Below are positions 44,559 through 53,697 of a stretch of DNA of 64,000 nucleotides, one piece after another. The position numbers were made by a program, and so were the translations under genes. Below the pieces are notes generated by a model that worked only from the letters and a program-made list of their open reading frames with translations, did not search any database and was not told the origin of the DNA. The stretch's first letter is position 1. The number at the start of each line of letters is the position of its first letter. The stretch is from Sandaracinus amylolyticus (GTDB lineage: Bacteria; Myxococcota_A; Polyangia; Polyangiales; Sandaracinaceae), in NCBI RefSeq assembly GCF_000737325.1, contig NZ_CP011125.1, positions 10,057,945 to 10,121,944 of the forward strand, written 5' to 3'.

Positions 44559-45265
44559 CCGTGCTCCTTCGCCGTGCGCTGCGTCGTCGCGCGCTTCTTC
44601 GCCGTTCCGTTCTTCCCCGCGCGCAGGTGATCGAAGCACTCCTCGAGCCCGTCGCGGAGCGTGCCGCGCGTGACCACGTCGCGGAGCTCGACGCCCGCGT
44701 GGCTGAGCGTGTCCGCCACGCGCGGGCTGATCCCGGTGAGCACGCAGAACGTGCCGAGCAGCCGCGTCGCCGCGACCATCTGCAGCAAGTGGTACGCGGT
44801 CGCGGTGTCCACCACCGCGACGCCCGTCACGTCGACGATCGCGCAGCGCGCGCCGCCTTCCGCGATGCGATGCAGCAGCCGATCGGTCATCTCCTTCGCG
44901 CGCTGCGAGTCGAGCTCGCCGACCACCGGCAGCGTGATGATGTCCTCCCAGAGCTCGACGACCGGCGTCGAGAGCTCGCGGATCGCCACGCGCTGTCGCT
45001 CGATCGTCGCGAGCTTCGCCTCGAGCTCGACGCGCGCGCCCTCGAGCTTCTGCATCGCCGCTTCGCTCTCGCGCACCGACGCGTGCAGCTGCCGCGCGAA
45101 GAGGTTGATCGTCTCCTCGAACGACGAGAAGTCGTCGTCGTAGTCGCTCGGGATGAGGTGCTCGGCGGGATCGAACTCGCCGAGCGAGATCATGGCCAGT
45201 ACGTCGCGAATGCGCTCGATGCGGTCGGCATGGACCTCGACCACCGCGGATTTCGAATTCGTCAT
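44555..45265 (-). CDS. RsbR-type STAS-domain protein (stressosome-like)
   Basis: 236 residues. An N-terminal helical region ends in a coiled linker (QLHASVRESEAAMQKLEGAR) and the RsbR hallmark AIRELSTPVVELWEDIITLP-VVGELDSQRAKEM, joined to a STAS domain with IVDVTGVAVVDTATAYHLLQ and GISPRVADTLSHAG. The VVDT and SPRVADT segments contain the Thr/Ser positions at which RsbR/RsbS-type proteins are phosphorylated. Such proteins control partner-switching to sigma factors or cyclases. No RsbS/RsbT-like gene is adjacent. Coupled to the V4R-like gene downstream. Confidence 0.85.
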   Translation of the reverse strand: MTNSKSAVVEVHADRIERIRDVLAMISLGEFDPAEHLIPSDYDDDFSSFEETINLFARQLHASVRESEAAMQKLEGARVELEAKLATIERQRVAIRELSTPVVELWEDIITLPVVGELDSQRAKEMTDRLLHRIAEGGARCAIVDVTGVAVVDTATAYHLLQMVAATRLLGTFCVLTGISPRVADTLSHAGVELRDVVTRGTLRDGLEECFDHLRAGKNGTAKKRATTQRTAKEHG

Positions 45266-45367
45266 GTGAGGCGTTACAGCTCCGTTGAGAGAATCCGGGT
45301 GTGCCCGATCGGCGCCCGTCCTTCAAGGGAGACAATTACGCCTGCGGTGATCGCGGGTGGGAGACGG

Positions 45368-47320
45368 TCAGCCGTCTTCCTCCGCCAGCACCACGACGCG
45401 ATCGCCCGGCTTCGGCATGAACGGCGCCTGGCGATTCATGGGGTTCAGCACGAGCCCGTACTTCTTCTCGGGCGCGTCCTCGTAGATCTGGACGCCCATC
45501 ATCAGCTCGCCGCGCGCCTTGGCCGCGAGCATCAGGTACTCGATCGACACCGGCTGCCCGGGCGGCGCGTAGAGCTCGATCGGCTTGACGTAGACCTCGC
45601 TGCCCTCGCTGCGCAGCAGGTCCTCGAGCACCGCCTGCACGCGCGGCTCGTACGTGATCTGCGCGAGCACCATCGAGACCATCTCGTTCGAGATCACGAT
45701 GTCGTTGATCTGCGTGGTCGCCGCGAGCTCGCGGTTCTTGGGATCGAGGATCTCGCTGCACACGCGCTGGTTCGGCGCGAGCCCCGAGCGACGGCGCGCA
45801 TCGCGCAGGAGGAGCAGCGCGATGATCGCGCGCGTGTCCGCGTCCTCCGCGCTCGTGCCCTCGACCTGATCGCCGAGCACCATCACGAGCGGGTAGTTCT
45901 GCGGGCCGAGCTGATCCATCAGGTGCCGGCTCGTGAACTGACCGACGAGGTGTCGCAGCTGCACCGTGCTCACCTCGCCGACCTTCTCGGCGATCTCGGT
46001 GGCGCGCTCGTCCTCCGGGAGGTTGTTCACCAGCGTCAGCGTCGAGCCGGGCGCGACGTAGTCGTCGAACTCCTTGATCATCGGGTGGATCTTCGGGTTC
46101 CACCCGAGCACGAGCATGTGCTCGACGCGCTTCTGCGCGTTCGACTGGAGCACCGGCATCGACGCGAGCGAGAGCGGTCCGGCGTACGGCTTGTGCTGGA
46201 CCGACGCGTCCTCTGCGAGGATCAGCAGCTCCTCGTCGGGCCCGATCACGTGATCGGCCGGCGGGTTCAGCGTGTGACCCGAGCCGTTCGCCTTCGCGAC
46301 GCCGACGACCATGCCGTTCGGGAAGTCGAGCAGGATGTCGCCGAACCGGCGCCCCACCACCGGCGGGATCTTCTTGAAGTGGATCTCGTTGCCCTCGAAG
46401 CGCAGCAGCTCGTCGTAGACCAGCGAGAGGCCGCTGATGCGCGCCGTCTGCAGGATGATCTTCGAGATCATCTCGTTCGTCTTCACGACGCGCGCGCGGT
46501 GGTTGCTCGCGATGATCGCGAGCTCCTGGTTGTGCGACTGCATCACCTCGGCGGTCACGCGCAGGCCGTCGGTGCGCCCGCGCGCGTCGGGATGATTGAA
46601 GATCGCCATCAGCGTCTTCATGATCCGCGCGTCCGCCTTGTCGGGATCGTCGACGTCGGCGTCGTCGACCAGCACGACGATCGCCTGCGTGCGATCGAAG
46701 CTGACCTTCGCGAGATCGTTCAGCACGACGCTCGAGCCGGAGCGGACGACGAGCTTCACGCGGTGCTGGTACTGCACCTTGTCGTAGAGCTTCTCCTCCA
46801 TCTCGACCTTGTCGCGCTCGGCCATCACGACGACGGTGATGCGGCCCTTGGGCGCGTAGGCCTCGGCGAGCTGATCGATGACGGAGTAGATCTTCTCGCT
46901 CCAGCCGAGCACGAGGAAGTGCCCGTCCTCCATCACCGGCGCGCCGGTCTTGCGGATGTCCTCGAGCGCCTGCTGGAAGTTGCCGGCGAGCGCGGAGATC
47001 AGGAGGCCCGCGACGATGACGCCGAGGATCGACGCGACCGTCGAGATCGCGCGGTTGCCGATGCCGCTGTCGCCGGTGAACGTGCCCGAGTCGATCACGC
47101 GGCCGAAGTAGAACCAGCTGACCTCGTACGCGCGCTCGACGAAGCCGCCGGCGAACCCGTCCTCGACCCCGAGCCCGAGCACCAGGCCGACGGTCGTGAA
47201 CCCGATCACCAGCGCGGCGGTCAACACCGCGAGGAAGAGCAGCTGCTTGCCGGCGCCTCCGCCGATGAACTCGTTCGCCCGGTAGCGGAGCTTCGCCCGG
47301 AACCCTCGCTCGATCGCCAT
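45368..47320 (-). CDS. CASTOR/POLLUX-type ion channel with RCK domains
   Basis: 650 residues. Two to three N-terminal membrane helices (LLFLAVLTAALVIGFTTVGL; GNRAISTVASILGVIVAGLL), with a pore loop region FGRVIDSGTFTGDSG instead of the K+ channel TVGYG. Then tandem RCK/TrkA-N-like modules: GHFLVLGWSEKIYSVIDQLA, later RVEHMLVLGWNPKIHPMIKE, with a C-terminal TrkA-C-like region (PKPGDRVVVLAEEDG). This order is that of plant CASTOR/POLLUX/DMI1 and their bacterial relatives, cation channels gated by ligand binding to RCK. Single gene between the STAS and giant-kinase units. Confidence 0.9.
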   Translation of the reverse strand: MAIERGFRAKLRYRANEFIGGGAGKQLLFLAVLTAALVIGFTTVGLVLGLGVEDGFAGGFVERAYEVSWFYFGRVIDSGTFTGDSGIGNRAISTVASILGVIVAGLLISALAGNFQQALEDIRKTGAPVMEDGHFLVLGWSEKIYSVIDQLAEAYAPKGRITVVVMAERDKVEMEEKLYDKVQYQHRVKLVVRSGSSVVLNDLAKVSFDRTQAIVVLVDDADVDDPDKADARIMKTLMAIFNHPDARGRTDGLRVTAEVMQSHNQELAIIASNHRARVVKTNEMISKIILQTARISGLSLVYDELLRFEGNEIHFKKIPPVVGRRFGDILLDFPNGMVVGVAKANGSGHTLNPPADHVIGPDEELLILAEDASVQHKPYAGPLSLASMPVLQSNAQKRVEHMLVLGWNPKIHPMIKEFDDYVAPGSTLTLVNNLPEDERATEIAEKVGEVSTVQLRHLVGQFTSRHLMDQLGPQNYPLVMVLGDQVEGTSAEDADTRAIIALLLLRDARRRSGLAPNQRVCSEILDPKNRELAATTQINDIVISNEMVSMVLAQITYEPRVQAVLEDLLRSEGSEVYVKPIELYAPPGQPVSIEYLMLAAKARGELMMGVQIYEDAPEKKYGLVLNPMNRQAPFMPKPGDRVVVLAEEDG

Positions 47321-47449
47321 CTCCCTCGGCCTCCGATCGCCGTCGATCCCACCCCAGGGCCCGTCCTCGCGTCCAGCGCGAAAACTCCAGCCACCAGGAA
47401 TGGTGAGCGAGGTACGCGGAATCGCCGGGGATCCTCCCCGCCGAGGCGG

Positions 47450-47836
47450 TTAGCCAGCGCGCTCCGCGCGGCCGTCCTTGCAGAGCCGATCCACCTCGAC
47501 GATCAGGTGGTCGAGCTCGATCGGCTTCTGCACCCACGCCGATGCGCCGAGCTCGCGCGCGTGGCTCTCCACGTCGCGCGCGCCCGAGAGCACGAGCACC
47601 GGGATGCTCGCCAGCTCGGGGTCGGCGCGCTGCTTCGCGCGGAACTCCCAGCCGTTCATGCCGGGCATCATCAGGTCGAGCAGCACCAGCCCGCAGTGCG
47701 ATCCGTGCAAGCGCGAGAGCGCCTCCTCGCCGTCGCTCGCTTCGATCACCTCGAGACCGTGGAGCTCGAGCGCGAGGCGCATGGCCTCGCGGATGTCGTC
47801 GTCGTCGTCGACGATGCAGACCTTGCACTGGCTCAT
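47450..47836 (-). CDS. Stand-alone response regulator receiver
   Basis: 128 residues, a receiver only. CIVDDDDDIREAMRLALELH with the acidic pocket, phosphoacceptor Asp54 in LVLLDLMMPGMNGW, VLVLSGARDVE with the switch Ser, and Lys105 in VQKPIE. No output domain, so it acts by protein contact. Its ATG overlaps the stop of the giant hybrid kinase by 4 nt, so it is almost certainly that kinase's substrate. Confidence 0.93.
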   Translation of the reverse strand: MSQCKVCIVDDDDDIREAMRLALELHGLEVIEASDGEEALSRLHGSHCGLVLLDLMMPGMNGWEFRAKQRADPELASIPVLVLSGARDVESHARELGASAWVQKPIELDHLIVEVDRLCKDGRAERAG

Positions 47837-50800
47837 TCGGAGGTTTCCTCGCGAGGGGGACCGGCGAGCGGCAGCTCGACGGTGAACGTGGCGCCCTGAT
47901 CGGGCTCGCTCTCCAGCGAGATGCACCCGCCGTGCGCCTCGACGATCACACGGGTGATGAACAGGCCGAGGCCGAGGCCGCCGTAGTGGCGTGACGACAC
48001 ACCGCGCTGGAACGGGGCGAAGAGCCGCTCCTTCACCTCGCGCGGGATGCCGATGCCACGGTCGCGCACCTTGAGGATCGCGCGCTCGTCCTGGCGCTCG
48101 ATCGTGATCTCGATCGGCTCGCCGCGGCCGAACTTGATCGCGTTGGTCATCAGGTTCGTGACCACCTGCTCGATCCGCAGCGCGTCCCAGCGGCCGATCA
48201 CCGGCGGGCCTCCGATGTCGCTCGCCGCCGAGACCTGGAGCGAGCTGCCCGAGCGCGCGAGCTCGTCGCCGAGGAGTGTCGCGACCTCGTTCACCACCGT
48301 GTGGAGATCCACCTCGCCGAGCGTGAGCTGCAGGCGCCCTTCGCGGAACCGCGAGACGTCGAGCAGCAGCGTCACGAGCGAGGCGAGACGCCGGATCTGG
48401 CGCTTGCTGACGGTGATCACGCGCATGAGCGCGTCGGGCTCGACCATGCCGGACAGCTGGAAGCGCAGCTCGAGGCTCTGCACCGCGAGCTGGAGGCTCG
48501 TGAGCGGCGTGCGCAGCTCGTGCGACGCGACCGAGAGGAACTCGTCGCGCATGCGCACCGCGGCCTCGGCGGCGGTGCGGGCGCGCTGCTCCTCGGCGAG
48601 GAGCCGGTCGCGCTGCTCCTGCGCCTGCACGCGCTGCGTGACGTCGCGGAAGCTCCACACGCGCCCGACGATCTCGCCGTTGAGGCGCTGCGGCTGCGAG
48701 TAGCGCTCGAACACGCGACCGTCCTTGAAGCGGATCGTCTCGAGCCCGCTGGCCTCGGGGCTGCGGTAGAGCTCGCGCACCCGCGCCATGAACTCCTCGG
48801 GCGCGACGAGCTGATCGTGCACGTGCTTCAGCGCGCGGTGATCGTCGCGCGCGGTGAGGACGTCCTCGGGCACCCGCCACATGGAGATGAAGCGCCGGTT
48901 GAAGCGCACGATGCGCCCCTCGGTGTCGACCACGAGGATGCCGTCGGCCGTGGACTCGAGCGCGGCTTCCACGAGCGACATCGAGCGCTGGAGCATCTCG
49001 TGGGATCGCTGGCGCGACGTGACGTCGGTCGAGATGGTGCAGATCGCGGTGATCGCGCCGTTCTCGTCGCGCAGCGGACAGCGCTCGGTGATGTACTGGT
49101 GCACGCCGTCCGCGTGGGGGATCACGTCGTCGGACTCGAGCACGCGATCCTCGCGCACCACGCGTCGATCGAGCGCGCGCATCGCCTCGGCGACGGACTC
49201 CGCGAAGAGGTGCGCGTCGGTCTTGCCGACGACCTGCGCGGGCTCGAGCCCGACCATCTCCGCGAAGCGGCGGTTCGCGAGCGTGAAGCGCCCGTCGAGA
49301 TCCTTGACGGTGATCAGCGCGGTCGAGTTGTCGAAGATCGCGTGCAGCAGCGCCTCGCGCTCCTGGAGGCGCGCCTCGGCGGCGCGGCGCTCCGCGTTCT
49401 CCTGGCGCAGCCCGGAGTAGAGCCGCGCGTTCTCGAGCGAGACCGCGGCCTGCGACGCGAGCACGTCGAGCACCGCGAGCTGCGAGGCCGAGAACGCGCC
49501 GGGGACGAGGTCGTTCTCGAGATAGAGGATCGCGGTGGCGCGATCGTCGCGGAGGATCGGCAGGCACAGCACGCTGCGCCGCTGCCCCGCGGTGAAGTAG
49601 GGGTCGAACGTGTAGCGGTGCGGGCCCGACGCGTCGGAGATCATCACCGCGCGTCGGGTGCGGACCGCGGCGTCGCACACCGAGAGCGGCAGGCTCGCGG
49701 CGCGGATCGGTCGATCGAGCTCGCCGAACGCGCTCGCGCCGTGACCACGCGCCGCTGCGAGGAGCAGCCCGCCGGGCGTCACGAGCGCGAGGCACCCGCG
49801 CTGCGCGCCCGCGCTCTCGACCGCGACCTCGAGGAGCCGCGCGTGGAGGTCGGGCAGCAGGAGCGCGCCGGTGACCGCCTGCGACGCCTTGAGCACGCCC
49901 GAGACGTCGGGGCACTCGCGCATGCGCTCGTCGCGCCGCGCGAGCGCGGGGATCGTGATCGCGAGCGCGTGCGCCTTCGCGCGCGCGCCCCAGAGCTCGT
50001 AGAGATCGTGGGCCTGCACGAGGTACGCGTCCGCGATCGTGTCGAGCCCTCGGCGCCGGTGGAAGCGCGCGGCGACCTCGCACGCGATCGCCTCGACGTG
50101 GAGGATGCCGGCGGCACGCGCGCCTCGTACGGCGTCCTCGTAGCCGCGCTCCGCGTCGAGCTCGCGCCCTTCGACGCGCGCGATCTCGGCCGCGACCAGC
50201 GCGGCGCGCGGCCCGAACGTCTCGGCCTGGCTCCCCGCGAGCGCCTCGAGCACGTCGAGATCCTCGCGCACCGCGACCGGCACGCGGGTCGGTCCATCGC
50301 CGTCGCCGAGCTCCTCGTCGTGCTCGCGATCCTTGGGGCCGTCCAGCATCGATGTGTCGGCGAGCGCGGCGTAGAAGCGGCACTCGGGCACGAGCACGAA
50401 GCCGAGCACCGCGCCGAGCCGTGCGCGCGCGCGCGCCCCGGCGATCGCCGCGCCCTCGTGATCACCACGGAGGAACCGGGCGACGAGCTCGTGGAAGACG
50501 CGGTGGAACTGGTCGACCTCGCGCCCGCTCGCGACCAGCGGCTCGCGCGGCACGACCGCGGTGCCTCCGCGCACGAGATCGATCATGCGCAGGCGGCTGC
50601 GCATCGACGTGACGACCGAAGGCGCGCCGGAGCGATCCGCGAGCTCGAGCGCCTCGCTCGCGTCGGCTGCGATCTCGTCGAGGGGATCTCCCGCGACCAG
50701 GCGGAAGTCCGCGATGTGCTTGGCGTGGAAGCTCGCGTAGGTGAGATCGCCGCTCACCGTCGCGGCCGCGAGCTCGCGCCGCATGAGCTCGACGCAGCGC

Positions 50801-53544
50801 CGCAGCGGGAGCTGCAGGTACGAGATCAGCGCGGTGAACGCGAAGCTCGCCCGCGCGCGATGCATCGCGTGCTCGGGCCGCTGCGCGATCCGGTACGTGC
50901 CCTCGGCGATCGAGAACGCGTCCGCGTAGCGCCGCCGCCGCACCGCGAGGCCGAGCGCGAACGCCGCGAACGCGCCGAGCGAGCTCGACGTCACGCCCTC
51001 GCGCATCGCCACCGCGAGGCCGCGACAGGCCGCGAGCCAGACGAGGTTCCAGTCGTGGTAGCTCGCAGGCGTGATCAGCGCGACGAGCAGCTCCTGCGTC
51101 GCGCGCGCCTCGTCGCTCACCGGCACGTCGCGCGAGAGCGACAGGATCGCGCGCGTCGGATCGGGACCGAGCGCCTCGAGCAGCGCGTCGTACTCGGCGT
51201 CGACCTCGCCATCGGTCGGATGCGCCGGCAGATCCACGTCGAGGGCGCGCAGGCCCTCGAGGCAGGTCGCGGTGGCCTCGCCCATCGCGCCGCGCACCAG
51301 GCGCGGCTCGGCGAGCAGCGTGTGCACCGCCGCGAGATCGACGCGCGTCCGCGCGCGCTTCGTGAGCGCGACGCAGAGCTCCTCCGCCGCGCCGAGCTCG
51401 CCGATGAGGAAGCGCGAGCGCGCGAGCGAGAGCTGGAGCTCGAACGCGAGCGCGTACCGCTGCTCCCAAGGATCCTCGCCGAGGAGCTCGATGCCGCGCA
51501 CCAGGAACGCGATCGCCGCGCGCCCGTCGTTCGACGCGCGCGCCGTGCGCCCCGCGAGCAGATCGAGGTACGCGGCCTGCGCGCGCTCCTCGGGATCGCG
51601 CAGCAGCGGCGCCGCGAGATCGAAGTGCCGCACGATCTCGAAGATGCGCGTGCCCACCTTGTCGGGCGGCGTCTTCGCGAGCAGCGCGCGACCGGTCTCG
51701 AGGTGCAGCGCGAGCCGCTCGGCGTGCGGCGTGAGCTCGTACGCCGTCTGGTGCACGCGATCGTGCAGGAAGCGCACTTCGTCGCCGATGCGCGCGACGA
51801 GGCGCGCCGAGATCGCCTCCGCGAGCTGCGGGAGCAGCTCGCTCTCCGAGCAGCGCAGCACGATCGACAGGGTCGCGAGATCGACCGACGCGCCCTGCAC
51901 CGCGAAGCGCCGCAGCACGTCGCGGGTGCGCGGCGAGAGCGTTGCGATGCGCGAGGCGATCAGATCCGCGACGTCGTCGGAGTAGGGCTTGGCGCGGATC
52001 GCATCGAGATCCCACTGCCAGCCCTTCTTCGCGTCGTCGTAGCGGATCAGGCTCTCGGCGTAGAGCGAGTCGAGGAACTGCGCGACGAAGAGCGGATTGC
52101 CGCCGGTGCGCTCGTGCACCGTGACCGCGAGCTCGCCGACCTCGTCGGGCCTGCGCCGCAGCACGTCGCCGATCCAGCGCGCGACCGCGTCCTGCGAGAG
52201 CGGGCGCAGCGCGATCGACATCGTGTCGACGCCGCGCTCGCGCAGGCGCGTGCCCACCGACTCCACCGGGCTCGTCGGGGCGCGCTCGATCGTGCGGTAC
52301 GCCGCGATGATCAGCAGGTGGTGAGCCTCGGGCGCGGTCGCGACGTGCTCCAGGACCTTGAGGGTGCCGGCGTCGGCCCAATGGAGATCGTCGAGGAACA
52401 GGACGAGGGGATGGGCCTCGGTGGCGAGCACGCCGAGGTAGCGCGCGAGCGTGCCGAGGAAGCGGCGCTCGGCCTCGCGCGCGGGCGCCTCGGCGGGAGG
52501 GGTGCGCTCGCCGAGGAGCTGCGCGAGATCGGGCAGGCGCGAGACCAACATCGGGGCGTGGAGCCCGAGCGCCTCGTCGAGGCGCGCACGCAGCTCGTCG
52601 TGGGTCCACGCGTTGGACTCGAGCGCGGCGGCGACCAATCCGTCGAGCGCCTGGAACGCGGCGCGCAGCGGCTCGCGCTCCGCGCCCGCGTCGCACTTGC
52701 CCGCCGCGAAGAGCGCGCCGTGCAGCATCGCGACGCGCCGCGCGCGATCGACGAGCGCGCTCTTGCCCGAGCCGGTGGGCCCCGAGACGATCACGACGCG
52801 CGGGCGCTCCTCGAGCGACGTGCGCTCGAGCGCGGCCGAGATGCGCTGCAGCTCGTCGTCGCGCCCGTGCAGCATCGCGGTGAGGCGCGGGAGCGGAGGG
52901 CGATCCGCGCGCCCCGGCTCGAACACCTCGACGACGCCGCGCGTCCGGTGGCTCTCGAGGCAGCGCATCAGATCGTGCTGCAGCCCGGACGCGCTCTGAT
53001 AGCGATCCTCGGGCGCCTTCGCGAGCAGGCGCAGCACGATGCGCGACAGCGTCTCGGGCACCGCCGGCACCAAGAGGTGCGGCGGCGGCGCGGGGATCGC
53101 GACGTGTGCGTGGATCCAGCCCGGAAGATCGGCGGCCGAGAACGGGCGGCGCCCGGTGAGGAGCTCGAAGAGGATGATCCCGAGCGAGTAGAGATCGCTG
53201 CGCTGATCGATCTCGACCGCGAGCCGCCCCGTCTGCTCGGGCGAGAGATACGGCCACTGGCGCGAGGGCCACGGGCGCCACGCCACCGGCCCGCGGTGCG
53301 GCGGCGGCGGGAAGGGCGTGCCGAGATCCACCACGTCGCCGCCGTGCACGCGCACGTCTTCGGCGTGGAGCCGCAGGTGCATCACGCCGCGTCCGTGCAG
53401 CGCGTCGAGCGCGTCCGCGAGCCTCACCGCGAGCGTCAGGAAGCGACCGAGATCGATGCGCGAGGCCGCGATGCGCGCGAGCGACACGTCCTTCGCCTCG
53501 CGGGCGACCACGACGCGTCCGGGCTGGGTGCTGGTGTCCAGCAA
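47833..53544 (-). CDS. Giant hybrid sensor histidine kinase (kinase-like, AAA, GAF, PAS, HisKA)
   Basis: 1,903 residues from a TTG at 53544; the frame has no ATG or GTG before the stop at 53613. Domains in order: a Ser/Thr kinase-like C-lobe (~1-200) lacking the glycine loop and the VAIK Lys, with HLRLHAEDVRV in place of HRD and DLG for DFG, so probably inactive; an AAA/MalT-like ATPase with Walker A GPTGSGKS (~255-262) and LFLDDLHWAD; a long helical TPR-like region (~500-1200); GAF (~1210-1370); two PAS domains (~1390-1640); HisKA with SHELRTPL (~1673) and an HATPase with N, G1, F and G2 boxes (NLMTNAIKFG, DRGIGIP, GLGLGLF). The layout is the known PknB-ATPase-GAF-PAS-HK class, but with the N-lobe missing. 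Coupled to the receiver gene. Confidence 0.92.
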   Translation of the reverse strand: MLDTSTQPGRVVVAREAKDVSLARIAASRIDLGRFLTLAVRLADALDALHGRGVMHLRLHAEDVRVHGGDVVDLGTPFPPPPHRGPVAWRPWPSRQWPYLSPEQTGRLAVEIDQRSDLYSLGIILFELLTGRRPFSAADLPGWIHAHVAIPAPPPHLLVPAVPETLSRIVLRLLAKAPEDRYQSASGLQHDLMRCLESHRTRGVVEVFEPGRADRPPLPRLTAMLHGRDDELQRISAALERTSLEERPRVVIVSGPTGSGKSALVDRARRVAMLHGALFAAGKCDAGAEREPLRAAFQALDGLVAAALESNAWTHDELRARLDEALGLHAPMLVSRLPDLAQLLGERTPPAEAPAREAERRFLGTLARYLGVLATEAHPLVLFLDDLHWADAGTLKVLEHVATAPEAHHLLIIAAYRTIERAPTSPVESVGTRLRERGVDTMSIALRPLSQDAVARWIGDVLRRRPDEVGELAVTVHERTGGNPLFVAQFLDSLYAESLIRYDDAKKGWQWDLDAIRAKPYSDDVADLIASRIATLSPRTRDVLRRFAVQGASVDLATLSIVLRCSESELLPQLAEAISARLVARIGDEVRFLHDRVHQTAYELTPHAERLALHLETGRALLAKTPPDKVGTRIFEIVRHFDLAAPLLRDPEERAQAAYLDLLAGRTARASNDGRAAIAFLVRGIELLGEDPWEQRYALAFELQLSLARSRFLIGELGAAEELCVALTKRARTRVDLAAVHTLLAEPRLVRGAMGEATATCLEGLRALDVDLPAHPTDGEVDAEYDALLEALGPDPTRAILSLSRDVPVSDEARATQELLVALITPASYHDWNLVWLAACRGLAVAMREGVTSSSLGAFAAFALGLAVRRRRYADAFSIAEGTYRIAQRPEHAMHRARASFAFTALISYLQLPLRRCVELMRRELAAATVSGDLTYASFHAKHIADFRLVAGDPLDEIAADASEALELADRSGAPSVVTSMRSRLRMIDLVRGGTAVVPREPLVASGREVDQFHRVFHELVARFLRGDHEGAAIAGARARARLGAVLGFVLVPECRFYAALADTSMLDGPKDREHDEELGDGDGPTRVPVAVREDLDVLEALAGSQAETFGPRAALVAAEIARVEGRELDAERGYEDAVRGARAAGILHVEAIACEVAARFHRRRGLDTIADAYLVQAHDLYELWGARAKAHALAITIPALARRDERMRECPDVSGVLKASQAVTGALLLPDLHARLLEVAVESAGAQRGCLALVTPGGLLLAAARGHGASAFGELDRPIRAASLPLSVCDAAVRTRRAVMISDASGPHRYTFDPYFTAGQRRSVLCLPILRDDRATAILYLENDLVPGAFSASQLAVLDVLASQAAVSLENARLYSGLRQENAERRAAEARLQEREALLHAIFDNSTALITVKDLDGRFTLANRRFAEMVGLEPAQVVGKTDAHLFAESVAEAMRALDRRVVREDRVLESDDVIPHADGVHQYITERCPLRDENGAITAICTISTDVTSRQRSHEMLQRSMSLVEAALESTADGILVVDTEGRIVRFNRRFISMWRVPEDVLTARDDHRALKHVHDQLVAPEEFMARVRELYRSPEASGLETIRFKDGRVFERYSQPQRLNGEIVGRVWSFRDVTQRVQAQEQRDRLLAEEQRARTAAEAAVRMRDEFLSVASHELRTPLTSLQLAVQSLELRFQLSGMVEPDALMRVITVSKRQIRRLASLVTLLLDVSRFREGRLQLTLGEVDLHTVVNEVATLLGDELARSGSSLQVSAASDIGGPPVIGRWDALRIEQVVTNLMTNAIKFGRGEPIEITIERQDERAILKVRDRGIGIPREVKERLFAPFQRGVSSRHYGGLGLGLFITRVIVEAHGGCISLESEPDQGATFTVELPLAGPPREETSE

Positions 53545-53697
53545 ATGCGGCTCCCCCTCGCCGTGGGATCGGGCTTCGCGCGCTCGCGTCGCGGTCTCGC
53601 AGGCAGCGCTTCAGACGGCACGTAGGGACCACGGCCACACCGGCAACGCCGCGCCGACGGACCCGCGGCGCGCGGCGCGGCGGTACCATCGCGGACC

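Noticed and set aside
44561-47899. A >1,100-codon plus-strand frame across the STAS, channel and receiver genes
   Set aside because: It crosses several real minus-strand genes and has shadow composition, with no start signal.
48301-53625. A 1,774-codon open frame antisense to the giant kinase
   Set aside because: Extreme GC content and third-position bias keep antisense frames open. Its translation is Arg/Ala/Glu-rich with no domain, and the sense protein has clear domains.
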